This document shows, in pieces, positions 7,733 to 16,828 of a stretch of DNA of 64,000 nucleotides. A program made the translations under genes and the position numbers. The DNA comes from Bradyrhizobium sp. SZCCHNS1050 (lineage in GTDB: Bacteria; Pseudomonadota; Alphaproteobacteria; Rhizobiales; Xanthobacteraceae): the NCBI RefSeq assembly GCF_032484785.1, contig NZ_JAUETR010000003.1:186001-250000 (forward strand), written 5' to 3'. Below the pieces are notes generated by a model that did no database searches, was not told where the DNA came from, and saw nothing but the letters and a program-made list of their open reading frames with translations. Every line of letters starts with the position of its first letter. Position 1 is the first letter of the stretch.

Positions 7733-8746
7733 ATGATCACACGTCGTTCGGCTCTGCTTGGAGCCATCTCGGGGGCTGCGATTGGGATGGTCGGCTCACG
7801 GTCCGCAAGGGCAGAGCCCATCGGGCTGAAGGTCTCGCATTATCTGCCGCCCAACCACACCTTCCACCGCGAGCTGACAAAATGGGGTGAGAGCCTTGCC
7901 GAGCAGTCGCAAGGGCAGCTCGCGCTCAATATCTTCCCGGCGTCGCAGCTGGGGCCGGTCAACCGCCAATTCGATCTGGTGCGCAACGGCGTCGTGGACA
8001 TCGCGGTCGGTCTCCATGGCGCTACCCCCGGCCGTTTCCCAATGGCGGATCTGGTGGCGCTGCCCTATTCGGCGCCGAAGGCGGGCAACAATAGCGCCGT
8101 GACGTCACGCAGGCTCACGGAATTGGCGCCGACCTATCTCTATCCAGAACATCCGGGTATGAAGGTGTTATGGATGGCGGTGACCAATCCGCTCATGGTC
8201 CACACCAGCAAGCGTCCTGTCGCCAAGCTTGAAGATTTCAAGGGCTTGCGGGTGCGCTATGCAGGCGAACAGTTCGCGCAGATCATTCCGCTGCTCGGTG
8301 CAACGCCGCTCGCGGTGCCGCCGGCGGAGACAGCAGACAGCCTCTCCAAGGGCATCATCGATGCCGCCACATTTCCATATGAAGCGTGCCAGAGCTTCGA
8401 TCTGGGCACCGTGATCAAATATTCGCTGGAGCCGGGCGTCAGCACAGCGACCTTCGCGGTGGCCATGAATCCAAATAAGTTCAAGTCGCTGCCGGCCGAT
8501 CTGCAACAGCTGATCGACAAGACCACGGGGCCTGCAATGGCCGAACGTTTCGGCGCCGCGTTCGACGCCAGCGAGAAAGCGGGCCGTGCCTACATGACCG
8601 GCAAGGGCGTGCAGATTTCGCAGCTCGCCGATGCTGAGCTGTCCCGCGTGAAGGAGATTCTTGCGCCGCTGCGCGACAAGGCCCTTGGCGAGCTCGAAGG
8701 GGCAGGCAAACCGGGCAAGGCGTTTCTCGACGCCTACACGGCCTGA
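7733..8746 (+). CDS. TRAP transporter substrate-binding protein, DctP family
   Basis: Periplasmic receptor of 337 residues. The N-terminus has MITRRSALLG and a cleavable signal ending near residue 27 (SARA|E), possibly Tat-type because of the paired Arg. The family Arg region is present (DFKGLRVRYAG near 165-175), which in TRAP receptors contacts a carboxylate. Genes for the small and large permease follow, making a complete TRAP system. GGAGG lies upstream of the ATG. An organic acid ligand is expected from the family; identity unknown. Confidence 0.9.
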   Translation: MITRRSALLGAISGAAIGMVGSRSARAEPIGLKVSHYLPPNHTFHRELTKWGESLAEQSQGQLALNIFPASQLGPVNRQFDLVRNGVVDIAVGLHGATPGRFPMADLVALPYSAPKAGNNSAVTSRRLTELAPTYLYPEHPGMKVLWMAVTNPLMVHTSKRPVAKLEDFKGLRVRYAGEQFAQIIPLLGATPLAVPPAETADSLSKGIIDAATFPYEACQSFDLGTVIKYSLEPGVSTATFAVAMNPNKFKSLPADLQQLIDKTTGPAMAERFGAAFDASEKAGRAYMTGKGVQISQLADAELSRVKEILAPLRDKALGELEGAGKPGKAFLDAYTA

Positions 8747-8805
8747 AGCGGAAGCCACCTGACACCTGCCGGAAGCTCGGCAGTGTCCTGCGACAGGATA
8801 TCAGC

Positions 8806-9327
8806 ATGGCCGCCGCGCCTCTCGAAACCTTCACCGCACGTCTGAAGACAACTCAGCTCCGGCTTGCGATGATCGCACTGGTCATCATGATGCTCAGCAC
8901 ATGCGTCGACGTGACCTTGCGTTTCCTCTTCAACCGCCCGATCCGCGGGGCCTATGACATCGTCGAGGCCTGCCTCGTCGTCTTTGTCTTTCACGGCATG
9001 TCGGCAAGTTTCTTTGCCCGCAAGAACATCGTGATCGACATCATCGATTCCTTGGTGAGCTCGCGGGTCGAGCGCGTGCTGGTGCGCCTCTCAGACATTA
9101 TCTCGGTTGCGCTCCTCATCCTCGTCACCGCGGCGATGATCGCGCCCGCCCTGCAGGCCTATGATTACGGCGATCGCAAGCTGGAGCTGGGCCTGCAGCT
9201 CTGGGTGCTCTGGATTTTTGCGATCGTCGGCCTGATCGGCACGCTGCTGTGTGCGCTCGGACCCTTAGTGAGACCAGTGCCGACCTCGCGCAGGATATCT
9301 CATGCCGAAGGCGGGGAGGGGGCATGA
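8806..9327 (+). CDS. TRAP transporter small permease, DctQ family
   Basis: A 173-residue integral membrane protein with four predicted helices, the usual DctQ layout, including LRFLFNRPIRGAYDIVEACLV around residues 45-65. It partners the large permease encoded next; its stop overlaps that gene's ATG (ATGA at 9324-9327), so synthesis of the two subunits is coupled. It sits 59 bp after the binding-protein gene. Function is sodium-driven uptake of the substrate caught by the binding protein. Confidence 0.88.
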   Translation: MAAAPLETFTARLKTTQLRLAMIALVIMMLSTCVDVTLRFLFNRPIRGAYDIVEACLVVFVFHGMSASFFARKNIVIDIIDSLVSSRVERVLVRLSDIISVALLILVTAAMIAPALQAYDYGDRKLELGLQLWVLWIFAIVGLIGTLLCALGPLVRPVPTSRRISHAEGGEGA

Positions 9328-10628
9328 GCGTCCAGTGGATCGGTGCGATCGGCGTTCTCGCGCTGTTTGCGCTGCTGTTCTTTCGCATTCCGGTCTGGGC
9401 GGCGTTGATCATCGTCGGCCTGACCGGCAACACCATCATAAATGGCTGGGCCGCGGCTTTCACCACTCTGGGCACGACGCCGTTCGACGTCGCGAATTCC
9501 TACCCGTTGTCGGTGATTCCGCTGTTCATCCTGATGGGGGACGTTGCTTCGAGCACGCGGCTGTCGGCCGATCTGTTCAACGCCGCGCGCCTGCTGTTGT
9601 CGGGCGTGCGCGGTGGCCTCGCGGTCGCGGCGATCGGGGCGTCCGCCTGTTTCGGCGCGGTCTGCGGTTCATCAATCGCGACCGCGGCCACCATGTCGCG
9701 TATTGCGCTGCCGGAGATGCGCAAGGCGGACTATGATGATGGTCTTGCCGCGGGCGCGATTGCGGCGGGAGGATCGATCGGCATTCTGGTCCCGCCATCG
9801 ATCATCCTGGTGATCTACGGCGCCATCGCCGAGCAGTCGGTGCCAAAGCTGTTCGCAGCCGCGCTGTTTCCGGCGATCATCCTCACCGTGTCCTATGTCG
9901 CGCTGGCGCTGCTTGCGGCGAAGCTGAACCCGAAGCTGGCTCCGCTTGGCAAGCCCGTCAGTTGGCGCGAGCGTCTCGGCGCGCTGCGTCAGCCCTGGCA
10001 ATTCGTGCTGCTGTTCACGCTGACCATCGGCGGCATCTATGGCGGCATTTTCAGTCCGACCGAAGCCGCAGCGCTTGGTGCATTCGGCGCGATCGTGCTC
10101 GGAGTGATCGGCCGCAGGCTGTCGGCGGCCCAGCTGTTTCAGGCGGTCGAGGGCGCGGTTTCGACCTCGGCCTTGCTTTTCGCCATCATCATCGGTGCGA
10201 CCTATTTCGCAAATTTCGTCGTCCAGACGCAATTGCCGCAGCTGCTTGCCACGGCCGCGCAGTCGCTGCACCTGCCTGGCCTTGCGGTGATGGGCATCAT
10301 CATCGTCGCCTATGTCGTGATCGGCTGCTTCCTCGAAGGCATCGGCATGGTCCTGATCACGGTCCCGGTGTTCCTGCCGTTGGTCACGCAGTATGGCTAC
10401 GATCCGGTATGGTTCTCGATCATCGTGGTGATCGTGGTCGAGCTCGGCCTGATCCATCCGCCGGTTGGCATGAACCTGTTCGTCATCCAGGCGCAGGTGC
10501 CTGACATCAGCCTCGGCGCCATCTATCGCGGCATCCTGCCGTTCCTGATCGCGCCCTTCGTGCTGCTCGCTCTGCTCCTGATCTTTCCTGAACTCGCACT
10601 CTGGCTGCCGAGGATCCTGTATGGCTGA
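9324..10628 (+). CDS. TRAP transporter large permease, DctM family
   Basis: A 434-residue membrane protein with about a dozen hydrophobic segments, the translocation subunit of the TRAP importer. Family stretches include VIPLFILMGDVASSTRLSAD and GGSIGILVPPSIILVIYG. The ATG at 9324 overlaps the DctQ stop and has a GGGGAGGGGG ribosome site. Its 3' end overlaps the next gene by eight bases, so the downstream dehydrogenase is in the same transcript. Length is normal for DctM. Confidence 0.92.
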   Translation: MSVQWIGAIGVLALFALLFFRIPVWAALIIVGLTGNTIINGWAAAFTTLGTTPFDVANSYPLSVIPLFILMGDVASSTRLSADLFNAARLLLSGVRGGLAVAAIGASACFGAVCGSSIATAATMSRIALPEMRKADYDDGLAAGAIAAGGSIGILVPPSIILVIYGAIAEQSVPKLFAAALFPAIILTVSYVALALLAAKLNPKLAPLGKPVSWRERLGALRQPWQFVLLFTLTIGGIYGGIFSPTEAAALGAFGAIVLGVIGRRLSAAQLFQAVEGAVSTSALLFAIIIGATYFANFVVQTQLPQLLATAAQSLHLPGLAVMGIIIVAYVVIGCFLEGIGMVLITVPVFLPLVTQYGYDPVWFSIIVVIVVELGLIHPPVGMNLFVIQAQVPDISLGAIYRGILPFLIAPFVLLALLLIFPELALWLPRILYG

Positions 10629-11592
10629 TCGTCCTCTCGAGATCGTCGTTATCACGCACGACGTGCCGCGTCTGGCGGCCGGTCTCGCCGAGGCCTGTCC
10701 GGAGGTCATCATCCATGCCGGCGAGTCCGCGTCGGAGGTGCTGGCGCACGCAGCCTCGGCACAGGTTCTCATGGGACTCGCGCAGTCGATTACGCCCGGT
10801 CTGGTCACGGCGACCCCGCAGCTGCAATGGATTCAGGCCTTCACCACCGGGGTCGATCCCTTGCTGGCGCTTGGCTTGCCTCGCCACATCCTCGTCACTT
10901 CGGCGCGCGGCATTCACGGGCCGCAGATGTCGGAGATGGCGTTCATGCACATGCTGGCGCTGGGACGGGGATTGCCACGGATGGTCGACAACCAGCATCG
11001 CTCGGCATGGGAGCGCTGGCCACAGCGGCTTCTGCTCGGAAAAACCGCAGTATTGGTCGGTATCGGGACGATCAGCGAGGAGCTCGCGCTGCGCTGTCAG
11101 GCATTCGGCATGCGCGTGATCGGCATCAGCGCCGCGCGCAACGAGGCGGCTGGATTTGACGCGATCCGTCCCCGTGGCGAGCTGGTGCGCACAGCGCGAG
11201 AGGCGGATTTCCTGATCGTACTTGCAGCTTCTACGCCGGAGACGCGGCACCTGATCGACGGAGCGGTGTTCGACGCGCTGCCATCCCACGGCTTCCTGAT
11301 CAATCTGGCGCGCGGGCCGGTCGTGGACGAAGCCGCGCTGATCGAAAGGCTGCAGCGGCGGACATTCGCGGGGGCAGGGCTCGACGTCTTCAACGTTGAA
11401 CCGCTACCTGCCAGCAGCGCCCTCTGGCAGTTGGACAACGTGCTGATCACGCCGCATCTCGGCGGCATGAGCGACTGCTATGACGAGCAGCTGCTGCCGC
11501 TTGTCGTCGAGAACGTAAGGGCATTCGTGACCGGGGATCATGCGCGGATGCGCAACCGGATCATATTGGGTCAAGCTGGAGCTGCCGCATGA
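10621..11592 (+). CDS. D-2-hydroxyacid dehydrogenase (NAD-binding, GhrA/SerA-like)
   Basis: A 323-residue dehydrogenase interconverting a D-2-hydroxy acid and its 2-keto acid. The Rossmann loop VGIGTISEELA is near residue 147, and the catalytic set is visible: Arg in NLARGPVVDE, Glu in DVFNVEPLP and His in TPHLGG. It overlaps dctM upstream by eight bases and the M24 gene downstream by four. Co-transcription with a TRAP importer suggests it works on the imported acid. A second, different enzyme of this family is at 14280 in the next cluster. Confidence 0.87.
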   Translation: MADRPLEIVVITHDVPRLAAGLAEACPEVIIHAGESASEVLAHAASAQVLMGLAQSITPGLVTATPQLQWIQAFTTGVDPLLALGLPRHILVTSARGIHGPQMSEMAFMHMLALGRGLPRMVDNQHRSAWERWPQRLLLGKTAVLVGIGTISEELALRCQAFGMRVIGISAARNEAAGFDAIRPRGELVRTAREADFLIVLAASTPETRHLIDGAVFDALPSHGFLINLARGPVVDEAALIERLQRRTFAGAGLDVFNVEPLPASSALWQLDNVLITPHLGGMSDCYDEQLLPLVVENVRAFVTGDHARMRNRIILGQAGAAA

Positions 11593-12779
11593 GCATGCAA
11601 GAACGAATCCCGGTCCGCATCAGCGATTCTGAACTCGCTCGGCGCTGGGCCGCGATGCGGGTAGCGATGAAGCGGCACGACATCGATGTCGTCATTGTGC
11701 AGGCCACCAATGATTGGCTCGGTGGAAATGTCAAATGGCTCACCGACATTCCCGCCAATAACGGCTATCCTCGGACGGTCTTGTTCTATGCTGACGACCT
11801 GATGACCGTGATCGAAATGGGGGTCTTTGATGGCCGACGTTCGCTCAAGGGCGAGGACCCTGTCCACCGCGGTGTCGGCACCATCCTGACGACGCCATCG
11901 TTTCCTTCGATCGACTACACGGTGCGCTATGATGCTGATTTGACCGTGAGGGATTTGCTGGCGCGGAATGTGCGGCGGGTCGGGCTCGCCAATGCCAGCG
12001 GATTTCTCGCGGGGTTCAGCGATACTCTGCGCGACGGACTTGCTAATATTGAGATCACCGACGTCACCGCGGATCTCGACGCGCTGAAGGCGATCAAGAG
12101 CGAGGAGGAGCAGAGCCTGATCCGGCGCACCGCGGCGCTGCAGGATGAGGTGTTCGCGCATGTCTGCCGCGTGATCCGTCCTGGCCTGCGCGACATCGAT
12201 GTCACCTCGGCTGCGCAGATGAAGGCCCAGCAGCTCGGCAGCGAGCAGGGCATCTTCCTGGGTGCGTCAGCCAAGATCGGCATCCGCTCGCCCTTCATGG
12301 GCCGGCACTTCCAGGGCCGCACCCTGGCCGAGGGCGATCATCTGTCGCTGCTGATCGAGGTCAACGGCCCCGGCGGCTTCTTTTGCGAGATTGCGCGCAC
12401 CTTAGCGCTGGGCAAGGCGAGTGCGCAATTGCGTGACGGCTTTGCGGCCGTGAAGGCGGCACAGGAGCATACGCTGTCGCTGCTCAAGCCGGGAATGTCG
12501 GCGCAGTCTATTGCGGCGGCTCACGATGCGTACATGACCTCACGCGGCCTGCCGCCGGAGGTGAGGCTCTATGCGCACAGCCAGGGCTATGACATGGTGG
12601 AGCGCCCGCTGATCCGGCGCGACGAGACGATGGCAGTCGCTTCAGGAATGAACCTCGCCGTGCATCCGGGATATGAGACCGAAGCGATCTTTGCGGTGAT
12701 CTGCGATAACTACATCATCGGTCCCGAAGGACCGGGGTCATGCCTGCACCGGACCGAGAAGAGGATATTCGAGCTATAA
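11589..12779 (+). CDS. M24 family pita-bread protein (Xaa-Pro peptidase/creatinase-like)
   Basis: A 396-residue protein with a creatinase-type N-terminal domain and a C-terminal pita-bread fold (about 175-396). The metal ligands of true M24 peptidases seem lost: the two Asp positions align with Glu (IEVNG and CEIART), the EP glutamate aligns with His (AVHPGY) and the last Glu with Cys (VICDNY). One His in AHSQGYD remains. A non-metal enzyme such as a creatinase-like amidinohydrolase or lyase is therefore more likely than a peptidase. Last gene of the TRAP operon, overlapping the dehydrogenase by four bases. Confidence 0.82.
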   Translation: MSMQERIPVRISDSELARRWAAMRVAMKRHDIDVVIVQATNDWLGGNVKWLTDIPANNGYPRTVLFYADDLMTVIEMGVFDGRRSLKGEDPVHRGVGTILTTPSFPSIDYTVRYDADLTVRDLLARNVRRVGLANASGFLAGFSDTLRDGLANIEITDVTADLDALKAIKSEEEQSLIRRTAALQDEVFAHVCRVIRPGLRDIDVTSAAQMKAQQLGSEQGIFLGASAKIGIRSPFMGRHFQGRTLAEGDHLSLLIEVNGPGGFFCEIARTLALGKASAQLRDGFAAVKAAQEHTLSLLKPGMSAQSIAAAHDAYMTSRGLPPEVRLYAHSQGYDMVERPLIRRDETMAVASGMNLAVHPGYETEAIFAVICDNYIIGPEGPGSCLHRTEKRIFEL

Positions 12780-13113
12780 GGGTTCGCATTGCCTACCGCT
12801 TGGGCGGCTTAGGTCGTCAAAGCTCAAAGGTTCCGCTGTCTTTGTTTGATGCCGACGCTGCACTTGAACCCAGACAGCTCTTCGTCGCAATCAACGGTGC
12901 GCCAGCGAACGGCTCAAGGATTCTGTGTGCCTGTTGCCCTAGAAGGCTTGAGGACCCGCGGCTCTGTTTGGGTGACTCTCTAGAATGACCTTGTAAAACA
13001 ACGGAGCAATCTTTCCCCAAACGATGTTCTAGTCCGTTGATTTTGTTGGGGTTGCCCGCTTCCCTAGGGAGTGCCAGCCTGGGTGTCGTTCAAACGCAGG
13101 GCTGTTTTCTGAC
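12780..13113. other. Gene-free stretch with a diverged repeat
   Basis: No convincing gene on either strand. The only structure seen is one copy of an 86-bp diverged repeat (12989-13074). The stretch separates the end of the M24 operon from the accessory XRE pair. Confidence 0.6.
12989..13074 (+). repeat. Diverged direct repeat, copy A
   Basis: This 86-bp segment aligns with 34838-34922 in the same orientation. Shared blocks include CCCCAAACG, GTTCT, GTGATTTT/TTGATTTT, TTGCCCGCTTCCCTAG versus TTCCCACTTCCCTAG, and a closing GNGTGC/GACTGC. Identity is clearly above chance but far from perfect. Both copies lie at edges of accessory DNA. What it is (attachment site, element end or fossil gene) is not resolved. 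Confidence 0.55.
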
Positions 13114-13497
13114 TTATGGCTCTCGGATGCTTAAGGGCGTGCTTGCGACGTTGCATATGGCTTCAACGAGCAGACGCACCGCTCGTCCTTCCCAACCTAT
13201 TTGATCGATTGGGGCTTCCCAGTACTCCGACAGAACGTAGGCCAAGTGACGGGCCTTCACACTCAAGCCCGTCATCGTATAGGCGGGAGTCCCCATGATG
13301 GCTCGTTCAACGGGATCAAGGCGGGCCAGGAGGGCCTCATCCCGCGCCGTCAGGTACTCGTCGGACTGCATGAGGTTTTCACCGTCACGATTGAGTTCAG
13401 CTATCAACGCCAAGAACTGGTTTTCGAAGGCGACCAAAGGAGCGTCTAGGTCTCCGGTAGCTTCCTCGGGGCTGGTGCGTTCGGCGTGATCACGCAT
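13114..13497 (-). CDS. Hypothetical protein divergent from XRE regulator
   Basis: A 127-residue soluble protein I do not recognise; no signal peptide or membrane segment. It is acidic at the N-terminus, helical in the middle (FLALIAELNRDGENLMQSDE) and contains a Trp-rich segment near the end (SEYWEAPIDQIGWEGRAVRLL). The ATG at 13497 was chosen because the longer in-frame extension from 13563 (TTG) would run through a palindrome that looks like an operator. It is divergent from the XRE gene at 13616. Probably accessory DNA; function unknown. Confidence 0.55.
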   Translation of the reverse strand: MRDHAERTSPEEATGDLDAPLVAFENQFLALIAELNRDGENLMQSDEYLTARDEALLARLDPVERAIMGTPAYTMTGLSVKARHLAYVLSEYWEAPIDQIGWEGRAVRLLVEAICNVASTPLSIREP

Positions 13498-13529
13498 TTT
13501 TTCAGCTCGGTACACGGAAACCGATAATG

Positions 13530-13589
13530 TTAAACGGTTAGCGTTTAAATTCGCGGATGTCAACGCTTTTCGTGGCTGTTAAACGAAAA
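13530..13589. promoter_or_regulatory. Palindromic operator candidate for the XRE pair
   Basis: A perfect inverted repeat TTAAACG-N5-CGTTTAA lies at 13530-13548. A third TTAAACG half-site is at 13579-13585, inside a second inverted repeat TTTTCGT (13567-13573) / ACGAAAA (13583-13589). All sit between two divergent genes. This is where an autoregulating XRE protein would bind. Confidence 0.55.
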
Positions 13590-13615
13590 TCGTGTCCCCA
13601 TGAAATGGCGGTTGA

Positions 13616-13834
13616 ATGACTCCCGATCAATCTCGGGCGGCTCGTGGTTTGCTCGACTGGTCTCAGGCTGAATTGGCTGCTCGGTCCAATTTGAGCGAGA
13701 GTACAATTCGTGATTTCGAAAAAGGCCGCCGTATTCCGTCAATCAACAATCTGGCGGCTGTCAGGCGCGCTCTTGAGGCCGCGGGCGTACAATTCATCGA
13801 CGGCGATCATCCTGGAGTTCGCTTAGTGCGATGA
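13616..13834 (+). CDS. XRE family helix-turn-helix protein
   Basis: A 72-residue protein that is almost only a lambda-repressor-type helix-turn-helix. The recognition region is SQAELAARSNLSESTIRDFE, followed by a scaffold helix (INNLAAVRRALEAAGVQFI) and the C-terminal GDHPGVRLV common in this small subfamily. It is divergent from an unknown 127-residue gene, with an operator-like palindrome between, so autoregulation is likely. It may control that partner. No toxin motif is visible in the partner, so a toxin-antitoxin reading is unsupported. Confidence 0.85.
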   Translation: MTPDQSRAARGLLDWSQAELAARSNLSESTIRDFEKGRRIPSINNLAAVRRALEAAGVQFIDGDHPGVRLVR

Positions 13835-14279
13835 CAGACTGCTTCACGCGTTGGCACTCACTTACAGTTCAGGACGATTGCCGCGCCACCACGGGCTGCT
13901 TCTGGAGCCGAGCCTGAATTAAGACGGTTGACGACTTCGGCTGCTTCGTTCTGAATCGTGCTCTAGCCTGTTGAAGTTCAGAACCGGTGAATTCTGGCAT
14001 ACGTCAACGTCATGCCAAGCCAATTCCCATATCTACGATGCTCGTTGAGACTTCTTGACGAACCGTCGTGGGTCAGCCTTTTCAGCTGTCGATTGAGGCA
14101 AGATCGGTGCGCGGTCCGTCCGTTCGTGCATTGAGGCTATCCATTTTAGGCCCCTCGCAAACGGTTCCAGCTGCTGGAATTCGCTTGATGCTGGCCCCTT
14201 AATGCTCGGACTAGGTATCCTCTCCAACGAAAACGTCGCCTGATCGACACGATCTGGGCGGAGGGACGGAGCCGATTTC
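13835..14279. other. Gene-free stretch upstream of the second catabolic cluster
   Basis: No convincing gene on either strand. It contains a TTCCA-N5-TGGAA palindrome at 14165-14179, about 100 bp before the dehydrogenase start, and a GGAG ribosome site near 14265. The rest shows nothing recognisable and probably marks the edge of the small accessory insert. Confidence 0.6.
14165..14179. promoter_or_regulatory. IclR-type operator, site 1 (TTCCA-N5-TGGAA)
   Basis: TTCCA-GCTGC-TGGAA, a perfect palindrome with a five-base centre, 101 bp upstream of the dehydrogenase ATG at 14280. Identical arms and spacing occur at 17450 and 18282. It is probably bound by the IclR protein encoded at 17474. Confidence 0.65.
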
Positions 14280-15245
14280 ATGCCAGCAGTCACGCCCGTT
14301 CGCGTTGCTGTGCTCGACGATTTTCAGAACGTCGCGCGGTCGCTCGCCGACTGGAGCTCACTCGAACCCCGTGCCACGACGACGTTTTTCAATGACAACG
14401 TCACGGGGGACGCGCTCCTGGCGCGATTGCTGCCGTTCGACGTGATCATGCTCATCCGCGAGCGCACGAAATTGCCGGCGTCGCTGATCGGCGGTCTGCC
14501 AAACCTTAAGCTCGTGGTCACCGCGGGGATGCGCAATCTGGGCATCGATGTGGCCGCGTGCACGGCGCGCGGGATCCCGGTCTGCGGCACCGATACCGGG
14601 AGCAGCTCGACCGCCGAGCTGGCCTTCGGGATGCTTTTGGCGCTGTCGCGAAATATTGTGGTGGAGGACCGCGCGCTGCGCGAGGGACGCTGGCAGACGC
14701 GCATGGGCGTTGCCGTGAGGGGCTTAACACTCGGCATCCTCGGGCTCGGCCGGCTCGGCGCTCAGATGGCCGGTTACGGCAGGGCATTTGGCATGGACGT
14801 CATCGCCTGGAGCCAGAACTTGACCCCGCAGGATGCGGCAATGGCGGGCGCCGACTTTGTCGAAAAGGACGAGCTATTTTGGCGCTCGGACTTCATCAGT
14901 CTGCATGTCGTGTTGAGCGAGCGGACTCGCAACATCGTGGGCGCTGCGGAATTGGGGCAGATGAAGCCGTCGGCTTGTCTGATCAATACTTCGCGGGCCG
15001 GCCTTGTCGACGAGGTCGCCCTGATTGCCGCGCTGAGGGACGGGCGGATTGCCGGCGCAGCGCTTGATGTGTTCGACGTCGAGCCGTTGCCGCGGGATGC
15101 GCCGATCCTGTCGGCGCCCAACACTTTGCTGACGCCGCATCTCGGCTATGCCGCGCGCGACAGCTACAAGACCTATTTCAGCCAAGCCGTGGAGGACATC
15201 GCCGCCTGGCTCGACGGCAAGCCGATCCGGGTCCTGACCGCATGA
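14280..15245 (+). CDS. D-2-hydroxyacid dehydrogenase family protein
   Basis: A 321-residue NAD-dependent D-2-hydroxyacid dehydrogenase. GLGRLGAQMAGYG near 155-167 is the cofactor loop; the catalytic set is Arg in INTSRAGLVDE, Glu in DVFDVEPLP and His in TPHLGY. GGAG is about nine bases before the ATG. It converges on tctA and has its own IclR-type operator 100 bp upstream, so it belongs to the second catabolic unit. It may oxidise or reduce an acid imported by the TctABC system. Confidence 0.87.
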   Translation: MPAVTPVRVAVLDDFQNVARSLADWSSLEPRATTTFFNDNVTGDALLARLLPFDVIMLIRERTKLPASLIGGLPNLKLVVTAGMRNLGIDVAACTARGIPVCGTDTGSSSTAELAFGMLLALSRNIVVEDRALREGRWQTRMGVAVRGLTLGILGLGRLGAQMAGYGRAFGMDVIAWSQNLTPQDAAMAGADFVEKDELFWRSDFISLHVVLSERTRNIVGAAELGQMKPSACLINTSRAGLVDEVALIAALRDGRIAGAALDVFDVEPLPRDAPILSAPNTLLTPHLGYAARDSYKTYFSQAVEDIAAWLDGKPIRVLTA

Positions 15246-15259
15246 TCTCTGGACCCGCG

Positions 15260-16819
15260 CTATCCTCGAGCCTGATACGTCTCCGCGGGCGACACCGCCG
15301 GCGGCGCTATCCGTTCCGGCTCGTGGCTTGAACCCTTGTCCGGCCGGCGCCGCGCCAGCAGCCCCGACACGATCTGCCAAGCGAAGATCATGGCGACGAT
15401 CCCGAGAATGGCCCCGCTGATCGGATGCTCGACGAACGTCATGAAGCTGCCGTGGCTGAGCAGCATCGCGCGCCGGAAATTTTCTTCCAGGATCGGTCCA
15501 AGGATGAAACCAAGCATCAACGGCGCAGGATCCAGGCTGAGCCGGAAGAAGATGTAGCCAAGCACGCCGAAGAGGGCCGTGGTGTAGATGTCGTCCAGGC
15601 TGTTGTTCACGCTGTAGGTGCCGACGCAGCAGAAGAACAGGATGGAAGGGAACAGCGCGCTGTAGGGAATCTTGAAGACCGTCAGCCAGTATCTGACCAG
15701 CGGAACGTTCAGGACGACTAGGAAGAGATTTCCGATCCACATGCTCGCGACCAGCCCCCAGAACAGATCCGGATGGTCCGCAATCATCGTGGGCCCTGGC
15801 TTGATGCCGTTGATGATGAAGGCCGCCATCATCAGCGCCATCACGGCATTCTCCGGAATACCGATGCTCATCAGCGGAATGAAGCTTGTTCGCGCGGCTG
15901 CTTCGTCTGCCGCCGCCTGGCCCGCAACGCCCTCGATCGCGCCCTGACCAATCTCGTCGCGGTACTTGCTGAATTTCTTGTCGATGGCGTAGGCCGCGAA
16001 TTGAGCGATGACGGGACCGCCGCCCGGCAGAAGTCCGAGGAGCGATCCGGCGGCGCTGCCGCGGAGCGCGCTTGGAATGATGCGCTTGAACTCGGTCCAG
16101 TTGGGTATCAGCTTGATCTCACCGCGAAACGGCGACGTCTGCCGGTCCTTGTCCAGGTTCTTGGTGATCTCGGCAATGCCGAAGCAGCCGAGCGACAGGC
16201 TGACAAGCGCGATCCCGTCGTACAGCGACGGGAGGCCCATCGTGAATCGGAGCGTTCCGGTATTAACGTCGGTGCCGACGAGGCCGAGGAGGACGCCAAC
16301 GAGGCACATCGACAGGCCGTCGAGCACGCTCCCGGTCGTCACGAGGCTAACGCAGAGGAAGCCGAGCAGCACGAGCGCGCAGTATTCGGTCGGGCCGAAC
16401 ATCAGGGCGACCTGGCTCAAGGGCGGCGCGAGCGATGCCAGAACGATCGTCGCGATCGTGCCGCCGATAAAGCTCGAAATGCCCGCCGTGAACAGCGCGA
16501 GGCCGGTCTTGCCCTTGAGCGTCATCTCATAGCCGTCGATGCAGGCGATGATGCTGGACGCGTGCGGCATCCTCATCGTAATGGCGCTGACATTGTCGCC
16601 GTACTGGGCGCCGTAATAGATCCCGGCCAGCATAATCAGCGCGCCGTCTGTCGGCAATGAGTAGGTGAGAGGCAGCAGAAGACTGATCGTCGCCAGCGGC
16701 CCCAGCCCCGGGAGCAGGCCCACCAGCGTGCCAATGGTGCAGCCCGCGGCGCAGAACAGCAGGTTGTTGAGCGTCAGGGCGTGACTGAAGCCGAACGAGA
16801 GGTTGGACAGGATATCCAT
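15260..16819 (-). CDS. Tripartite tricarboxylate transporter large permease, TctA family
   Basis: A 519-residue inner-membrane protein with about 11-12 hydrophobic segments. TctA signatures are clear: LVGLLPGLGPLATISLLLPL near 34-53 and GLLPGGGPVIAQFAAYAIDKKFSK near 260-283. It pairs with TctB encoded nine bases upstream and with the binding protein at 18387. The family takes up citrate-like and other carboxylates by cation symport. It converges with the dehydrogenase gene; the two 3' ends are 14 bp apart. Confidence 0.93.
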   Translation of the reverse strand: MDILSNLSFGFSHALTLNNLLFCAAGCTIGTLVGLLPGLGPLATISLLLPLTYSLPTDGALIMLAGIYYGAQYGDNVSAITMRMPHASSIIACIDGYEMTLKGKTGLALFTAGISSFIGGTIATIVLASLAPPLSQVALMFGPTEYCALVLLGFLCVSLVTTGSVLDGLSMCLVGVLLGLVGTDVNTGTLRFTMGLPSLYDGIALVSLSLGCFGIAEITKNLDKDRQTSPFRGEIKLIPNWTEFKRIIPSALRGSAAGSLLGLLPGGGPVIAQFAAYAIDKKFSKYRDEIGQGAIEGVAGQAAADEAAARTSFIPLMSIGIPENAVMALMMAAFIINGIKPGPTMIADHPDLFWGLVASMWIGNLFLVVLNVPLVRYWLTVFKIPYSALFPSILFFCCVGTYSVNNSLDDIYTTALFGVLGYIFFRLSLDPAPLMLGFILGPILEENFRRAMLLSHGSFMTFVEHPISGAILGIVAMIFAWQIVSGLLARRRPDKGSSHEPERIAPPAVSPAETYQARG

Positions 16820-16828
16820 GGTGACGAC

